Positions 12,745 through 26,210 of a stretch of DNA of 64,000 bases are shown here, piece by piece. The stretch comes from Lichenostomus cassidix (taxonomy: Eukaryota; Chordata; Aves; Passeriformes; Meliphagidae): positions 57,586,850-57,650,849 of the forward strand of contig CM039183.1 in the NCBI GenBank assembly GCA_008360975.2. Direction: 5' to 3'. The translations under genes and the position numbers were made by a program. Position 1 is the first letter of the stretch. The number at the start of each line of letters is the position of its first letter. Under the pieces are notes generated by a model. That model saw only the letters and a program-made list of their open reading frames with translations, made no database searches and was not told the DNA's origin.

Positions 12745-15700
12745 AACACCTTATTTATGCAGTTTCTATATTAAACTGGGGCAATCTGTCAGAAAGTAAT
12801 ACATGCTAAGAGGAGATCTGGCAAAAGCCAAATTAGAAACATTTCTTATGTCTATGTAATAATCGGTTTTCCATTGAATTAGAGAAGAAAGTACAGGATA
12901 AGCAGGGAAGTTATAGTACTTTAAAATAAGCATCTTATGAGGATTCTGTGACTTGAATTCCTTGCTATACATATAGAGTGAACCAACTGATTGTTAAAGG
13001 CATGTTTATTGGGGATTAATCTTCATGTAAAGGATGCATGCTTCCTAAGCCTCAGAAAATCTGTTTTCAATGTTCAACTGGCATTAAACAAACCAAGAAT
13101 AATGAACCTTTTAAATCTATATTGAAAGTGTATTGGAGATATTTGTTTCAAACTGTCACTGAAGTATTTCTTAGCTAATGGCATCAACATTTTAATTCAG
13201 AAATATAGAAATAATCACAGGCTATCACTTTTATTGCCTTTCACTGAAGAAAGCATGATTTGACTAATTAAGTATGCCATTTAAGATTAATCCCTTCTGT
13301 TTCTTAGAAGATGAAATAGAGTTTCTCCCCACATTTGCATTCATTAAAACCCATCAGTATTGTTTCCTGTTCATGCCAGAATTCTAATGAGTTCTTAAAG
13401 TTAACAACATTAAGGCTTGAGAGAAAATAATTGATTAAAATAACTCTTTTCTCATAAGTTTTCTTCCCACAGAAGCTCACCAAAAACTTTACAGGTGACA
13501 TTGGTGGGTAGGAAACAGACATCACTCTGAAGCTGTCACCACTGCAAAAGAGTTCATTGCTGCACTCTGCTAACAAAACTGAGAATTACTCTTTTAAGGG
13601 AAGCAACTGAAGATTAACCTGTCCTCTTGAAGTATTAGCTCCCTTTCCAGATGTTGTGGAGCTTGGGTCAAGCTGTGGGAAATGTTGTGCTGGTTCTGTT
13701 GTGCTGCTCACCCTCTGTTGGTGCTGGCCACTGCAGCACTCACCTTCAGCCCTGGATCACAGACAGCAGATCCCACAACAGAAATGCACTTACATCAGAT
13801 AGTTGCCAGCTGATCCTTATGCTGGTTGTCTCAAAAATACCCCTGATGACAGTGCTTGGGTATGTTTTGTTATTTGCAAAAGCCCATTGTCTTAACTCTG
13901 ACTACAGATGATCATTTTCTTTCCTACCTGTGTGGGTCCAGGATTGAGCCTTTATTCATCAGTTTCTTGATTGATTTGGATAGGTACTTGGCAAGAAGAA
14001 AGTAAAATAATTATTTAAATGAAATAAACTGTTCCTTATCCTCGTGTATTTTAAGTTATATCTCATATCAATGGACCCTGAATCCCACAAAACAAACAAA
14101 ACCAGTAAGAAAACTGTCACAGGAGAATTTTTGGGCAATAAATATACTTCCAGAGGCATGTCAAGTAATGTTAATAGTCACTTTATTAGTCTGTGCTAAC
14201 TAGTATGTTGATTCTTTTTTTTTAAAGACTGCAGCTCTCTGCTCCCTGAGAAACAATAAAGCCTTGGATTACTCAACAGGAAACCCTATTTTTTTCAGAA
14301 GAATTTATTATTTCCACCATTCTTTTACACTTATTCTTCTGGAAAACCTAACCGAGAGGAGCAGTTTCTCCCAACAAATTTGCAAGCATTTTTTCATCTG
14401 TTCCTGATGAAAAAATCCTCTTCTGCAGTTCTACAGCATTTATTCTTGTGTTCAGACTGAGCTTCCTCATGATGAGAATAAAAAACTAAAAGCAAGTCCT
14501 CTTGCCATGTAATGATCCCTTTCAAGAGTCTTGGTTTAAACAGCAATGTGGCCCCCATGACAGCAAATATCTAATAACTGCACAATATGAATTTACATAA
14601 GCTTGTGCTACAGAAATCCTACACTTCACGTTTGACAGATGTGAAATTGAAGCACGGAATTTGAGGAAAATGAAGCCTGTTGTGGCTCTGTGGCTCAGTG
14701 ATTTGTCAAAGATAACACAGCAAGTATGTGACAGAGATTTTAATTTAGGTTTCCTAAATTTATGGCTATCATCCTAGCCATCCTCCTACCTTTTTCTTCT
14801 CATCAGTAATATCACCACAGTGATCTTTACCAAGCATCAAACACATATTTTGAGAGGAAGTGGGAGGTAGTTGCTAGGTCTAAAAAGAAAGTCTAGGTTT
14901 TAGAAAGAAAACAAGCCCTGTACTTGCCAGCTGGCATCCACAGTTTGAAAATGAGCTTTGCTTTCTGCTCTGGGTGCAATTATAAATGCTGTTTGTTGTG
15001 GACATGTGCAAAATATGCATAGAGGAGAACTGCCTCCCACAAGTTGGGCAATAAAGTAACCAAGCAGCCAACACCACTAACCCTTGAATACCCTGAGAAT
15101 TGCTTTCTCTAGGAAAATGTCTGAGGAAGTTTGAAGACTTTTGCACTGCTGTCAGTTGTCCCCTTTTACTCTGTACAAAAAGGTGGGTTACCCTTGCTCT
15201 GCTTGCAGTCTTGTGACCTAACTGAGAGAGGAACCCTCCTCGCCTAAGTGGCACCTCGGCTGATCTTCAGAACATACAGCTTTCTGCATTACAACATCCA
15301 TATTAACTTTATAACACAGAATTGCTGTGGAGAAACATCTTGAGTCTGGAAATTGTGCTTATGAAGTAGCCTCACATTCCTGTGCCTCTCTGGCATGCCA
15401 TAACCCTACGCAGTCTGCTGCCCCCAGCAAAACAAGGCTTTTTATATAGAAAAGGCCCCTAGCCATGATTGCAATTGAGGGTCTGCTGCTTTGGACTGAC
15501 CTTAAGCATGGGCCACATCCATTCACAGGACGTAGGAGAGTATGTCCTCTTTATTATCTCCTCCAGAGAGAAGCAGAGCATGTGAGAGGGTAAAACTGTA
15601 GCCACCACTGACAAGTACACAGTAAAGAGGCAAGTCTGTTGAAAACTGCATTTCTTCTCAGCAGTAGAATTAAACAGTGAGATAAGTCTGAGAAAAGTAA

Positions 15701-15974
15701 TTATCTGAAGCTTATCAAGAAGTGGTTGTTGGGTTTTTGTTGTCACACAGAGATGACTTTGTCAGCACCGTGAGAATTCGAGGGAACGCAGTGTCCCCAT
15801 TTGGGCTGAAATGGCCATAACAAACAACTGGAGGGTGCTGATAGCATATTATCCTACATGCTTTCTTCACAATATCTTTGCACTGCCCATTTTAAAAGAA
15901 GAAAAACATTTCCTGCCTGGATACATTACAGCAGAGGGCAAATGTTCTGGAATGACCTGAGACAAAGGCAGGGG

Positions 15975-15998
15975 TTTTGTTTTGTTTTCTTTTGTTTT
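15975..15998. repeat. TTTTG-rich imperfect microsatellite
   Basis: An imperfect run of TTTTG and TTTTC units following a G4 tract. Low-complexity tract read directly. Confidence 0.7.
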
Positions 15999-18900
15999 AA
16001 TGAGACTCAGAGAATAATAATGGTTCGGGATACCAACAAATAGCCCAGTTGGGCTTTTGCTCTTGTTCTCAGAAGGAAGAAAAACAACCTCCCTGAACTG
16101 CAGACATTTTTTTCCTTGTATTTGTCATACATCTCAACCAGGAAAAATCTGCTAATAGTCAGAGGCTGCTATTGCTTTTGTTAAACTGTACATTAAAAGG
16201 CTTTCCAATATTCAGATTTCGTCTTTATTTTAAGGGTGATGCAGCTACTTTTTCTCAATATATTTCTCTTGCATAGCTGTAGTTGCAGAAGAAATTGCTG
16301 TTAATAGCCAGGCATAGAGCTGACTTATTCAACAGCACTGAAACAAATGCAAAAAGGGAAAAATAATGCTTACACTCAGAATCTTTTTTCTAATTCTTTT
16401 TAATAATTTCACAGAAGAAATTAACTGGCATTTGATAATGCACTATTTATTCAACTAAAGTAATTTAAAATATCTTGAATAACAGTTTAAGTTATTAAGG
16501 TCAGAATCAGAGAAAGACAAGATTTTGAGAATCAGCTTCATTTTCCCATCAGAAGCAAGATATCTGGCTTTGAACCTTGACTACTGTTTTCATTATTTTT
16601 GCTCATCTGGCTTGCAGAGAACCCTTAACACCCCTGTTTGGTGCAATAGGATTCAGGGCCACTGTCTGGATTGCATTCAAAAATAATCTCTTGTGTAACA
16701 GAAGAATATATACAAAGATATTCAACTGCTTCTCAGCCCAAACTTCCATAGGGTATAATATCAACACTCACAAGAAATTTCCACTTTCCTCAGCTCTAAG
16801 TTCAAAGGAGAAGTAAAAGCAAGAGGAACATGTGGATGATTCTGCTTTCACATCACTGAAAATCAGGACTAGATCCAGAAAGATCAAGTGAGCTGTACTA
16901 GAACAACCTTACCATAAGCAGAAACACAAGTGATATGCAATACTGCTGTAACTGTTGGCAGACAGACTTCTGCCCTCTTGTGTATTTGTTCTTGTCATTT
17001 TGACTGTCTGCCTAGTACCTTTTCACATGCTGAATTTTATAGTTATGCTAGCCCCTGTTTATTTCCTTTTCTCTGGTGACACCCACTCTCAGACATTTCC
17101 TTTGAAGTTCTCCTGATAAGGTTAGGAAATCTTGCTAGATCATGAACTTTGAATAGAGTTTTGATGTTGAAAGAAGACTAACATTAGCTCCTTCTTTAGG
17201 CCAAAATTGCAGTCTTTGCTATAAATCTCTGGATTGTTTCATTTTAAAAGTCTTGATAAACAAATCTGAACTCTCAACAATAATTCTTATATTTCTCTTT
17301 TCAACCCTCCACTTAAATTTTCCAGAGTCTCTTTGCTCCTCATCTAATTTTTAGCACAGAGAGCACTTAGCAAAGTGCTCATTATTAGCAACAGCTAATA
17401 GCTTTAGGTGTGCCCCCTCCTTCTTGTAAATGGAACTGGCAACATGCAGTATTACCTCTTTGCTTAAGCCTTTTTGCATCATCACATCTCTAATATCCTT
17501 GACTATGAATATATATTTGAATGCACATACTTATTAATATACATGCTAATAATGGAGTAGGACTCATATCACATAACTACCACAAAGTTATGGTGTGTGG
17601 TCAATTCCCCTAGATCCTTCTGCAGTTAAAGGAGAGAAACCATTACTTCTAGACGGTAGTCTTTCCACCTTCAGATCAGTGAACTGAATTGCCTCTCTTC
17701 AATCACAGCCCTGCCTAGACAGATAGCATGGACTGGATGTCAGCTTTCAAGTGGCAGTGTCTAAATGAGGTGAATCTGAATTCTGGTCCCAGGAGCTGAG
17801 GTCCCTAAGCACATGTGAATGGAAAAGGGTAAGACTAGAAACAGTGTTTTCAAGTTGAGAGATGATAAATTTCACTCCCAATTCTAATAATTAATTATTT
17901 CTTATTTGAAAATGCTAACATGATAAGACTAAGGGTAGCAGAAATTTCATTAAAGCATCTTTTCCCAATGTGGACAGGTAAGATTCTGAATTTATTGTGA
18001 ACAGGTAAAGTCACTCATATAGGTATAATGCCCTATATTCAAGTGAAGATTAATTAAAAGACTTCTCAAAAGATCAGGAGTGCTAAAAAATTTACACAGA
18101 AGGTAAGTTAGACTGCTATAATTGGTTTGGCAAGACAATGGAGAGGTGGTATTTTTCTCTTTTTAAAAATACAATGCAAAAAAACCCACACAAGGAAGAA
18201 GATTTAAATGAAAGCACAACACTGACAGAAGAATAGATGGAACACAGGGACTGCAGACACACAGGATGGTTGTCAGAATGGCACTCTGGGAGCAGTGCAG
18301 CAGAGTGTCTTTGTGGATGTGTGATTAACTCTTGGCTTTATGTGTGACCCCAGGAGAGAGGCTGAGAGCTCTCCATTCAACAGGAATAGAGAGTGCCAGG
18401 TCTTTTGAAAGAGGTATAGCAGATGCCTCCATTTACATAGCACTCAAGCCCCTCTTTGGTACTGACACAACACATATCACTGCTAAAAACAGATTTCTTA
18501 CAATGGTTAAAGGGGTGGAAAAAAAAAAACTGTTCATCCTTCTCCATCCACTCTAGGCTTCCTTCTTTTTAAAGTGAACATTTTGCTAACTGCTTCCATG
18601 TGCCACTTTAATACATGAACAAATGTCTCCGAAATGTACCTAACAAACATTAACAGTTATTTTCATTTTCAACTTAAATCCAATATCACTCTTCCAAGAT
18701 AGGAAAAGACACTTCCACAAAAAACCTTCTGCTCAAACTACTGTTAGGAAGGTTATAACCCCTTGAAAAAGATGTGTGAAACTGAAAATGCTGGCAAATT
18801 TTAGCAGAAGATCCCCACTCTATAATGCTATAAGAAGGATTTGGAAAGAATGATACTTATGACATCAACTATCACTTTCTTCAAAGGCTTAAATTTTTTT

Positions 18901-20389
18901 CTATAAAGTTTTTTTATCAACTTACCAATGCTGTAAAAAATGCTGTTGCATCCCTAAATGTGGGTCAGATTAGGCAGTCAGAAAGGAATTAAATTATCAT
19001 CACTTTAAACAGAACTTGTTGGTGCAAGTAAGAACTTTTTAGTTGTAGCCAGTGCTGTAGAATCTGACCCAGTATTAATAGACACTAGTGAAATGGTCTC
19101 CAGTTTTAACCTTATGCTTAATTTAGAATAAACAGTACTAATGAGGAATGGTTTGAGTTACACAAGTGCTATGGAGAAGTGTTTATTCTGCACCAGTACC
19201 CTATTTATTACCAAAACTCCATTTGGTACCAGTAGGTATTTTACCCTTCAAGTGACCACTGAAGGGAAAGAGACATTAGAGAATTACAAATTTTTGTACC
19301 AAAAGGAAAAAGCATTTTGATACAGAACTCAATCCAGCCAAAAATATTTGCTTGCTAAAGGCTGTAGGTTTAAATAAAAATAACCCTGTAAGGGAGCAGA
19401 AGGTGCAAGATTGGAGATAAAGAAATACAAGTGACTACTAAGGCACAGAACACATGCAGTGTGTATGAATCAGAGTGGACATTAGATCCAAAAGCAAAAC
19501 TAAGCCTTTGAAGCACAGGTATTGTTGCAACACTAAATTTTTCTGGCTGTGCCCAAAAGCTTAGATCTCCAGTTTCCTTTTACTATGCATCAACAGAGCT
19601 AGGCAGCTGAGAATTGAACACCAAACCACATTCACTCCATCATTCACAGCTGCCTAGAGCAAGTCAGATGGAACAGGCTGAGCATTGGTACCTGCTTTCC
19701 CCAATATTTTGGTTGATGCCTAAAGAAGGGTAAGTCACTTTATGCAAACATTGGGTAAAATATAGAAACTGCCCTGCAGCCTGCTAACCCTTAAATGTCT
19801 TGCTCCCTCCCCCTCTCTTCCTGGCCCAGTGAGTGTTGGATTCCTCATTGCATAAGGTTTCCTCTTTAACAGAAGCTGTGGAAAACAAGTTTTCCAAAAG
19901 CCCAATGATTAAGAAATTCTTGAAGAACATCTGAAAGCAGACATCCCATGGACTGGACAATTCTATTGGGATTAAGTGACTTGTTGAGAACTAGGGCAGG
20001 ATAAATGTTACCCTAAATGTCCATGAAAATAAAAAGTATTACTTAAAATCTGAACTGGACATTGCACTCCTGATACAGAACTTGTTGGCATACAGTCTTC
20101 TGAAGCTCAGAGATAACTAGATTTGAATTGCTTTAAATTAGCTTCTTGTTTGTTTGTTTTTATAAACAGTGATCTTTACCCATGGATCCACACAGCACTT
20201 TGAGCCCACTCACGCCCATTCACCACAGGAACAGGTCAATATTTTGTTCTTTTTATAAGGTACTTTTTATATTATGTCTTTTTGTATCTGGAACCCAGTA
20301 ACAGAGATACTATTTCAGGCCATGGAGTACATATTCCCTTTTAATAGCTTGCATCCGTAGAAAGGCCAAAAGCAAACAAGCAACAGATC

Positions 20390-20860
20390 TTCAATGCCAA
20401 CTTGGCCTCACTGCTGGGGGCCAACCTGCTGGAAAGCAGCTCTGTGGTGAAAGATCTGGGATTGTCCATGAGCCAGCAGTGTGCCCTTGTGGCCAAGAAG
20501 GCCACAGAATCTTGGGGTGCATTACGAAAACCATTGCCAGCAGGATGAGGGAGGTGATCCTGCCCTCTGCTCAGCTCTGTGGAGGCCACATCTGGAGTGC
20601 TGTGTCCAGCTCTGAGCTCCTCAGTAAAAGAGAGACATGGAGCTCCTGGAGCAGGTCCAGGGGAGGGTAACAAGGATAGTTAAGGGACTGGAACATCTCT
20701 CCTATGAGTGGAGTCTCCCTCACTGGAGATATTCAAGAACTCCCTGGGCACAGTCCTGTGCCGTGTGCTCTATCTAGCATGACCCTGATTGGGCAGGGAG
20801 GCTGGACAAGATGGTCCACTGTGGTCCCTTTCAACCTGACCCATTCAGTGACTCTGGAAG
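20390..20860 (+). mobile_element. CR1 LINE fragment A, internally deleted
   Basis: CR1 is the dominant non-LTR retrotransposon of birds. The 5' part (about 20400-20710) is the C-terminal end of CR1 ORF2: translation gives SQQCALVAKKA, then in other frames ILGCITKTIASRMREVILP, matching the well-known CR1 'SQQCALVAKKANGILGCIRKS' region. Frame changes and a small gap before SQQ show it is dead. Near 20716 the sequence jumps from 'ctcctatgag' straight to 'tggagtctccctcactggag', skipping roughly 280-300 bp of consensus (the [25 protein letters not shown] part and following). It then continues into the normal CR1 3' end with 'tggtccctttcaacctgac' and a decayed ATTCAGTGACTCTG tail. The 5' boundary is approximate. 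Confidence 0.9.
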
Positions 20861-23800
20861 CTTTCTACAGGCTATCAGTGAACGCTGGCTGTCTTTTTGC
20901 TGGGCAGGATGAGCTCACCACCTCAGGAAGCTGTTCTCACAGCCACATGAGGGGGCTTGAGCACCAGATGCAGCAGGGCTGCCCCTTCTCCCTTGGGTGT
21001 GTCCAAACTTGTGTTTTATGATACTTTTCATGCACGTGATGATTCCACAGACAAATGGACACTTGAGAATTTCCACATCCTCATGAGCCTCAGGAAGTTA
21101 AGTCCCTCAGAACTCAATCCAGCTGTATTTTGGAGAACCAGAAGTTTCCCATTGGCCACAGTCAGGACTGAACTGACAGAGATGCTTTCTGCCAAGACCA
21201 GCACTTCTTTAACAGTGGGAGGGTAACCTGGAAGCTTTCAATCATGGGAAACAACTGGAAGTTGTAATGCTGTGTGCTGTAAGTATCCCCAGGAATTTAC
21301 TTGGAAAAAGGAAGTTGAGGATACAAAAAAATTCCTTTGTTTTATTCATCAAGTACTGTAACACATTAATTATGCCTCGCAATATTTAATCTCACTTTTC
21401 CCATCAAAATACTTTTATGAGTATTTTGTATATAATTTGTCTGCTAGCTTCTGTACTTTGTGTCTCACTAAATGCCCCTCTCTCTTATTAAAATGGATAA
21501 AAAATATATCCTGTTCTGAGGTATTGACCCATCTCATGGTAGGGCACTTCTGTGATTTGGCATTACACCACACTGGCTTTGTGGTGATATCTCACTCTCA
21601 GGGAGATGTGGCTCCTACCCACCCATCTTTCTTTGGACTGCTGTATGCATGTTAAAGGACTTTATTATAGAAAAAAAAATGATAACACCTGTCTCTCTAT
21701 AATGAAATTAGGAAATGCACTGTAAGCCTGAGACACAGTCCCACAAGGCTAAGAAGAAGCTGGGTGCTGTTTGCCAGAGAAGTAGCAGACATGCCTGAAT
21801 TCATAGTCTTCAATGTGATGTCTTGCTATGGAAATGGTTTTCTGATCCACAGAAACAATAAAACAAAGGGTGTACCCCATGCCATTCTCCTTGGCTAACT
21901 ACATTGATGGTTGGGTCCTCTTGTGACATTTTCACAGGACATGTTTGAACACTATATTATATTTTAATGTCTGCACAGTTTTTAGATCAGAAATGGCTGC
22001 ACAGCTTGGAGGAGAGAAACAAGTAGTCATTTAACCTGTACCCATTTAGAAAATGCTCTTGAAAAATTCAGCTTATCATTCCTGGATGTTTTATGCAGGC
22101 AAGCTCCAAAGTGATATAGAATCAATTACGCGGAAAGAAAAGACAATTTCACTTCAGAGTTCATACTGTCAACTAATAGGAATAAGTCCTTCTTTTCTTG
22201 TCTCTTTAATTCTTATTTTGAAAATGTAATTATTGTCTGGGAAATCTGACTCCCGTTAGTCACCTGCCAAGTACTGACTCACATCTGTGTACAAGATGTT
22301 CCCAGCTCTTGTGTGTGTATTTTTATCTATTTGCAAAATGCATCACATCATCTGCTTTCTAAATGCACAGAAAGAAAGGGAAAAGGACCCCCAGCATAAC
22401 CAAAGCATCAGGTTCTGGGGGTTTCTTCTGCCTTACTTGCTCCTGCTTGCATCTTTCCACTCTCGATGTCTTTAGATAGAGCTGCTCTGTATGATTCAGA
22501 AGTAATCATGGACTATGGACTCTCAAGAACTAATAAGTCATGTGGCAAGTCCCCATTTTTTGTAAGAGGCTGATGAATTAGTCTACAAGGAATACATGGT
22601 GTCTTGATAGCAAGCTGGCTAAAATGGCTTAGTTCCTGTTCCTGAATTACCAAGTTAGGGCATTTCTCTAGTGATGGCAGCATTCAAATGTAGTAGCAGT
22701 CATGGTATCAGCCTTGCATTGGTGCTACTTTCCAGTCCACCCAATGACATTTAGGCACTCCTGAAATTAATTTGGGTTCTTTTGCATGTGTGTGTGCACG
22801 TGTGTGCGTGTGTGTGTGTGTTTGTGTGTGTGTATAGATACTGACTGAGAACAAATGAGAGACAGTTGTTGGTTTACAGCTTGTGTGGTTCCTCAAATGC
22901 TTTACTACTAATAAACACTAAACATCACTTAAAATCAATCATCTAGAGTGGCATTGCACTCGAATTTGGTTCAATCTCCCATCAAGAAGACACTTAGTGC
23001 TGGAGGGATACCCTAAGGGCAAGAGGAGCACTGTAGGTAATCATTGTCTGGTGCAGATAGAGCACCAGGCAGAGCTGGTGCAGCAGGAACTTGACATCTA
23101 CCACTGGATAGCAGTCAAGCAACCTCTTTTTAACAGCAGGCTGGTGCATCAGTAATTTATGCCGACTAGGAAAGAAATACCTGTTGGAGCTTGCAATTTG
23201 TTTCCTATTAGTCTGTTGCTGACTTCCTGTTGGCTGTTCTTTCAGTATAGTACTCAAGGAAACCTGAAGTCACACCGTCAGGACTTGCAGCCTTTAATCT
23301 GGTGAGCTGCAAAAGATCCTGGAATATTTGTAAACTGGAAATAACTGGAAACTTGTATTAAAAACAATATGGGACAGCACCCCCAATCTCCCTTAAGTGA
23401 ATTGGTAGCCATCTGGCTGTTCATCAGAAATGTGATGGGTCAATATGGTTGTGAATGTGTTGAAAAAGTAATTGCTATGTAAATAAGTCTGTCCAAATCC
23501 TTTAATTAATCCAGCCCTTGGTCCCCAATATCCCTCTTCAAAATGATACAGACTGACAGGATGAACTCAAGTGCTGTTGAAAAAAAGGTCAAAGTCCAGT
23601 CTGCTACACATTTAAACAGTCCTGCAGGTTTGATATTTTGGGGTGACTCAAAGGAGATTTCTTCAGAGCAATGCAGTATTGTAGCAGAGAATGGATGTGC
23701 TCTGATAGGTAGCTTTGCTCATAAGGAGAGGTAGAGGTCTCCCTGGCATCCTTCCTTGTCCTGTGGCCAACTGTGACTGAAGAAAAGTACAAGGACAAGA

Positions 23801-24991
23801 CAAGGACAGGGTGATGCATTCATCTGGAAGAAATGGCTACAGTTTCCTATATAGCTATAGGTCAGCATAACCTAACTTTCTCAGTGAGTATTTGGTTTTG
23901 AAATTTAGGCTTCTTAAATGATTCAAAGGATGGAATGATGAAAGTAGAAAAGAATGGGAAAAAATTGGAGAAAACAAAATCTGATGTCTCTTGAAGAGCA
24001 ACATGAACCTCTGGTTGTTACTTCATCCACTGATTCCATTTGGCAGGAGCCAACCGTATAATGACTCCACAGCACACACAACAGCCCAAAGCACCTTCGG
24101 ATTGCCCTCACGGTGTGTTTCTACTGAGTGCAGAGTGTATTCTTTGCTCTCTTCTATCCTGATCACTTGCAGCCCTAGCTGTTTCTTTAGGAGAGTTACA
24201 GAAAAATACTCAAAAGTCTTTCCTGCCAATGAACAAAACAAATTCCCATTATGTAAAGAGTAGATGTATGGACTTTGCTTCCACAAAAAAAACCACTTTG
24301 TTTAAGCAGTTATATCTGAAAGGGGTGTATGCTAGAACTGGGTGAGAAAATTAAAATTAAATGTGAAATTTTCCACAGTAAATAATGTCACAGGTACAAA
24401 GCTCCAGTGAGGGAACTTTGTGAGACTGACAAAGCTTATCAACCGAGATGATGCCTGCAACTATGTATCATTATAATGACAGCAATTGTATTATTGGGGT
24501 TTTCCTAGAATCCTGAGTATGACTGACATGACCTCAGGGAATTACTCCAGGATGTCAGTAATAGCCTCATTGCTTTCTGGAACAGTTTACCATGCAAGTC
24601 TTGCTGTACCAATTGTCAGCAATCCCAGTCTTATCACGCTGGCCAGACAGCTTTCGGCAGCAGCTGCAGGGGCAACTGGGCTGTAGCTGCTCCTGTGTGC
24701 CTTGAAGATAAAAAAAGAACACCCTATCTGACTCACTGAGTTAATATCTGTCAGCTCTGCCAACACTGTGTTCAGTGTCTGGGAAGCTGATATAGTAAAT
24801 TTCTGCCCATATTGGTAATGGCAGTGATTCACTGAAGCACTTGGAAAGATGTTTAAGATCATGTAACAGGCTTAGGATTTCTCTACCTGGCAAAAGAAAT
24901 AGGGATTCAAACTACCATAAATTCTCCCTGAAATCTTTCTTTTGCATTGCTTTTCTTTTCCAATTTTAGTTGGATTTCTGTTCTCAACTAA
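20861..24991. other. Anonymous noncoding DNA, no gene supported
   Basis: No recognisable exon, RNA gene or transposon between CR1 copy A and the large pyrimidine tract, apart from a (TG)n microsatellite. Open frames are under about 105 codons and unrecognised. Confidence 0.55.
22786..22834. repeat. (TG)n microsatellite, interrupted
   Basis: About 49 nt of alternating TG with interruptions (GCACG, GCG, TTTG). Alternating purine-pyrimidine tracts of this kind can adopt Z-DNA. The minus-strand open frame across it, coding for a His-Thr run, is an artefact of the repeat. Confidence 0.95.
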
Positions 24992-25057
<66 letters not shown>

Positions 25058-25089
25058 CTTTCTTTCTTTCTCTCTCTCTCTCTCTTTTT
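24992..25089. repeat. (CTTT)n-(TC)n polypyrimidine tract
   Basis: Ninety-eight consecutive pyrimidines on the + strand. An essentially pure CTTT tetranucleotide array comes first (about 24992-25056, roughly 16 units), then mixed CTTT/CT, then (TC)n. A further T- and TC-rich stretch runs to about 25135. The low-complexity open frames on both strands (Phe/Ser/Leu-rich one way, Lys/Glu/Arg-rich the other) are repeat artefacts. Such homopurine-homopyrimidine tracts can form triplex (H-DNA) and tend to be highly length-variable. Confidence 0.97.
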
Positions 25090-25110
25090 GTTTAATTTTT
25101 TTCATTTCTC

Positions 25111-25132
25111 CTTTCTTCTCTCTCTCTCTCCT
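25111..25132. repeat. Secondary TC-rich tract
   Basis: A second pyrimidine run (CTTTCTTCTC followed by TC dinucleotides) separated from the main tract by a short T-rich segment. Probably part of the same decayed microsatellite. Confidence 0.8.
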
Positions 25133-26192
25133 GCTCTGTCTTTCATTTGGTTTTTTTCATGCTCTGTTTTTATCTTCCCCCAGATACGTGTGTTTGGGTA
25201 GCCCAGAAGTAACTGTTACAGTTCACACATAAAATTCATGTGCATCTTCATAATATTTTGAAGATCATTCTTTTCTATTGTTGCAAGTAAAAGCTTTGTG
25301 TTTCAAAAGCCAGTTTTAGAAGAACAGAGTTACAAGAAACATATTGATTGTACCAGATTGTATGACCTTGAATTTTAACCTGTTGATACTGATCATTGTT
25401 GTGAGCCAAGAGTTTGGCCAACATGACATACAGAAAGGTTGGACCCTGAAGTTTCCATAGGACATACCTAGACCTATTTCCTTTCCTGAGAATTCATGTT
25501 AGTTCACTAATGACTGATTTAACACACCAGACAAATAACTGACATATAGAAATATGGTCTTAGATGTGAAGGAACTAGAACAGAGACCCTAAAGTATTAA
25601 TGATGAAGGTCAGAGGAAAGGAAGTTGCAAGGTTCAGAATAGCAAAGGAAACTGATGTTTTTATTTTGTATTGGCCTGTGGAAAGGATGGAGTTTGAAGG
25701 GTAGAAGACAATGGAGTTGAACTGAAATTGAACTTAAGTGCTCCAGGGAGGTAGCAGAAGAACCTCAATGAGAAGCTGCCACAGAACCAGTAAACTCTGA
25801 ATTCCTACAAGTCTCCTTGGGAGAGCTGGACTTTTGAGGAGGGAAACATATCTTTTGCTGGTCATTTCTCCCATTCGCCTCCCCACCCCCAGGAATAGCT
25901 CTGGATATCAAGTATGGTATGATATTGAAGTACATGGAGGTCCAGGAATGAGTCATCACTGAAGTCTATCTAGTATTCATTCACTTCCACAACCTTTGTT
26001 GGTTTTATCTTCAGCAGAACCTCTGAAGAGAGTACTATATTTGTTAGTGCCCAAAGAAAATCATTGTTTATTCTGGTGCCAATCATCATAGTTTGAATAT
26101 TACTGATTTGAGACCAGAGACAGAGACTCTGCTTAGGATTCATTTTCTTCAAATAAAAACCCAAAAATAAATGTTCGTAAGGGCCTAGCAAT

Positions 26193-26210
26193 GGGGGAGG
26201 GGGAGGGGGG
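26193..26210 (+). other. G-rich tract G5-A-G5-A-G6
   Basis: Three G tracts of 5, 5 and 6 separated by single A residues, followed by GGTTG motifs and a GGG at 26233-26235. It can contribute three or more tracts to a G-quadruplex on the + strand. Read directly; folding is not shown. Confidence 0.5.

Larger units (their letters stand above)
8331..20389. other. Anonymous noncoding DNA, no gene supported
   Basis: About 12 kb of AT-rich sequence with only short, overlapping, unrecognised open frames. It contains a small (TA)n, a T13 run near 12732 and a TTTTG-rich tract near 15975. No interspersed repeat was recognised here, though old degraded ones could be present. Stretches rich in TTAATT (for example 12230-12300 and 13090-13270) have the texture of conserved noncoding DNA, but I cannot test that. 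Confidence 0.55.

Noticed and set aside
17361..17380. Perfect 8-bp stem with 4-nt loop (GAGCACTT/AAGTGCTC)
   Set aside because: A stem of this size and spacing is expected about once by chance in 64 kb, and there is no U-tract or conserved-RNA context.
22708..22896. Minus-strand open frame with a His-Thr run
   Set aside because: Produced by translation of the (TG)n microsatellite.
24942..25232. Phe/Ser/Leu-rich open frame and its Lys/Glu-rich mirror on the minus strand
   Set aside because: Both are direct translations of the CTTT/TC microsatellite.
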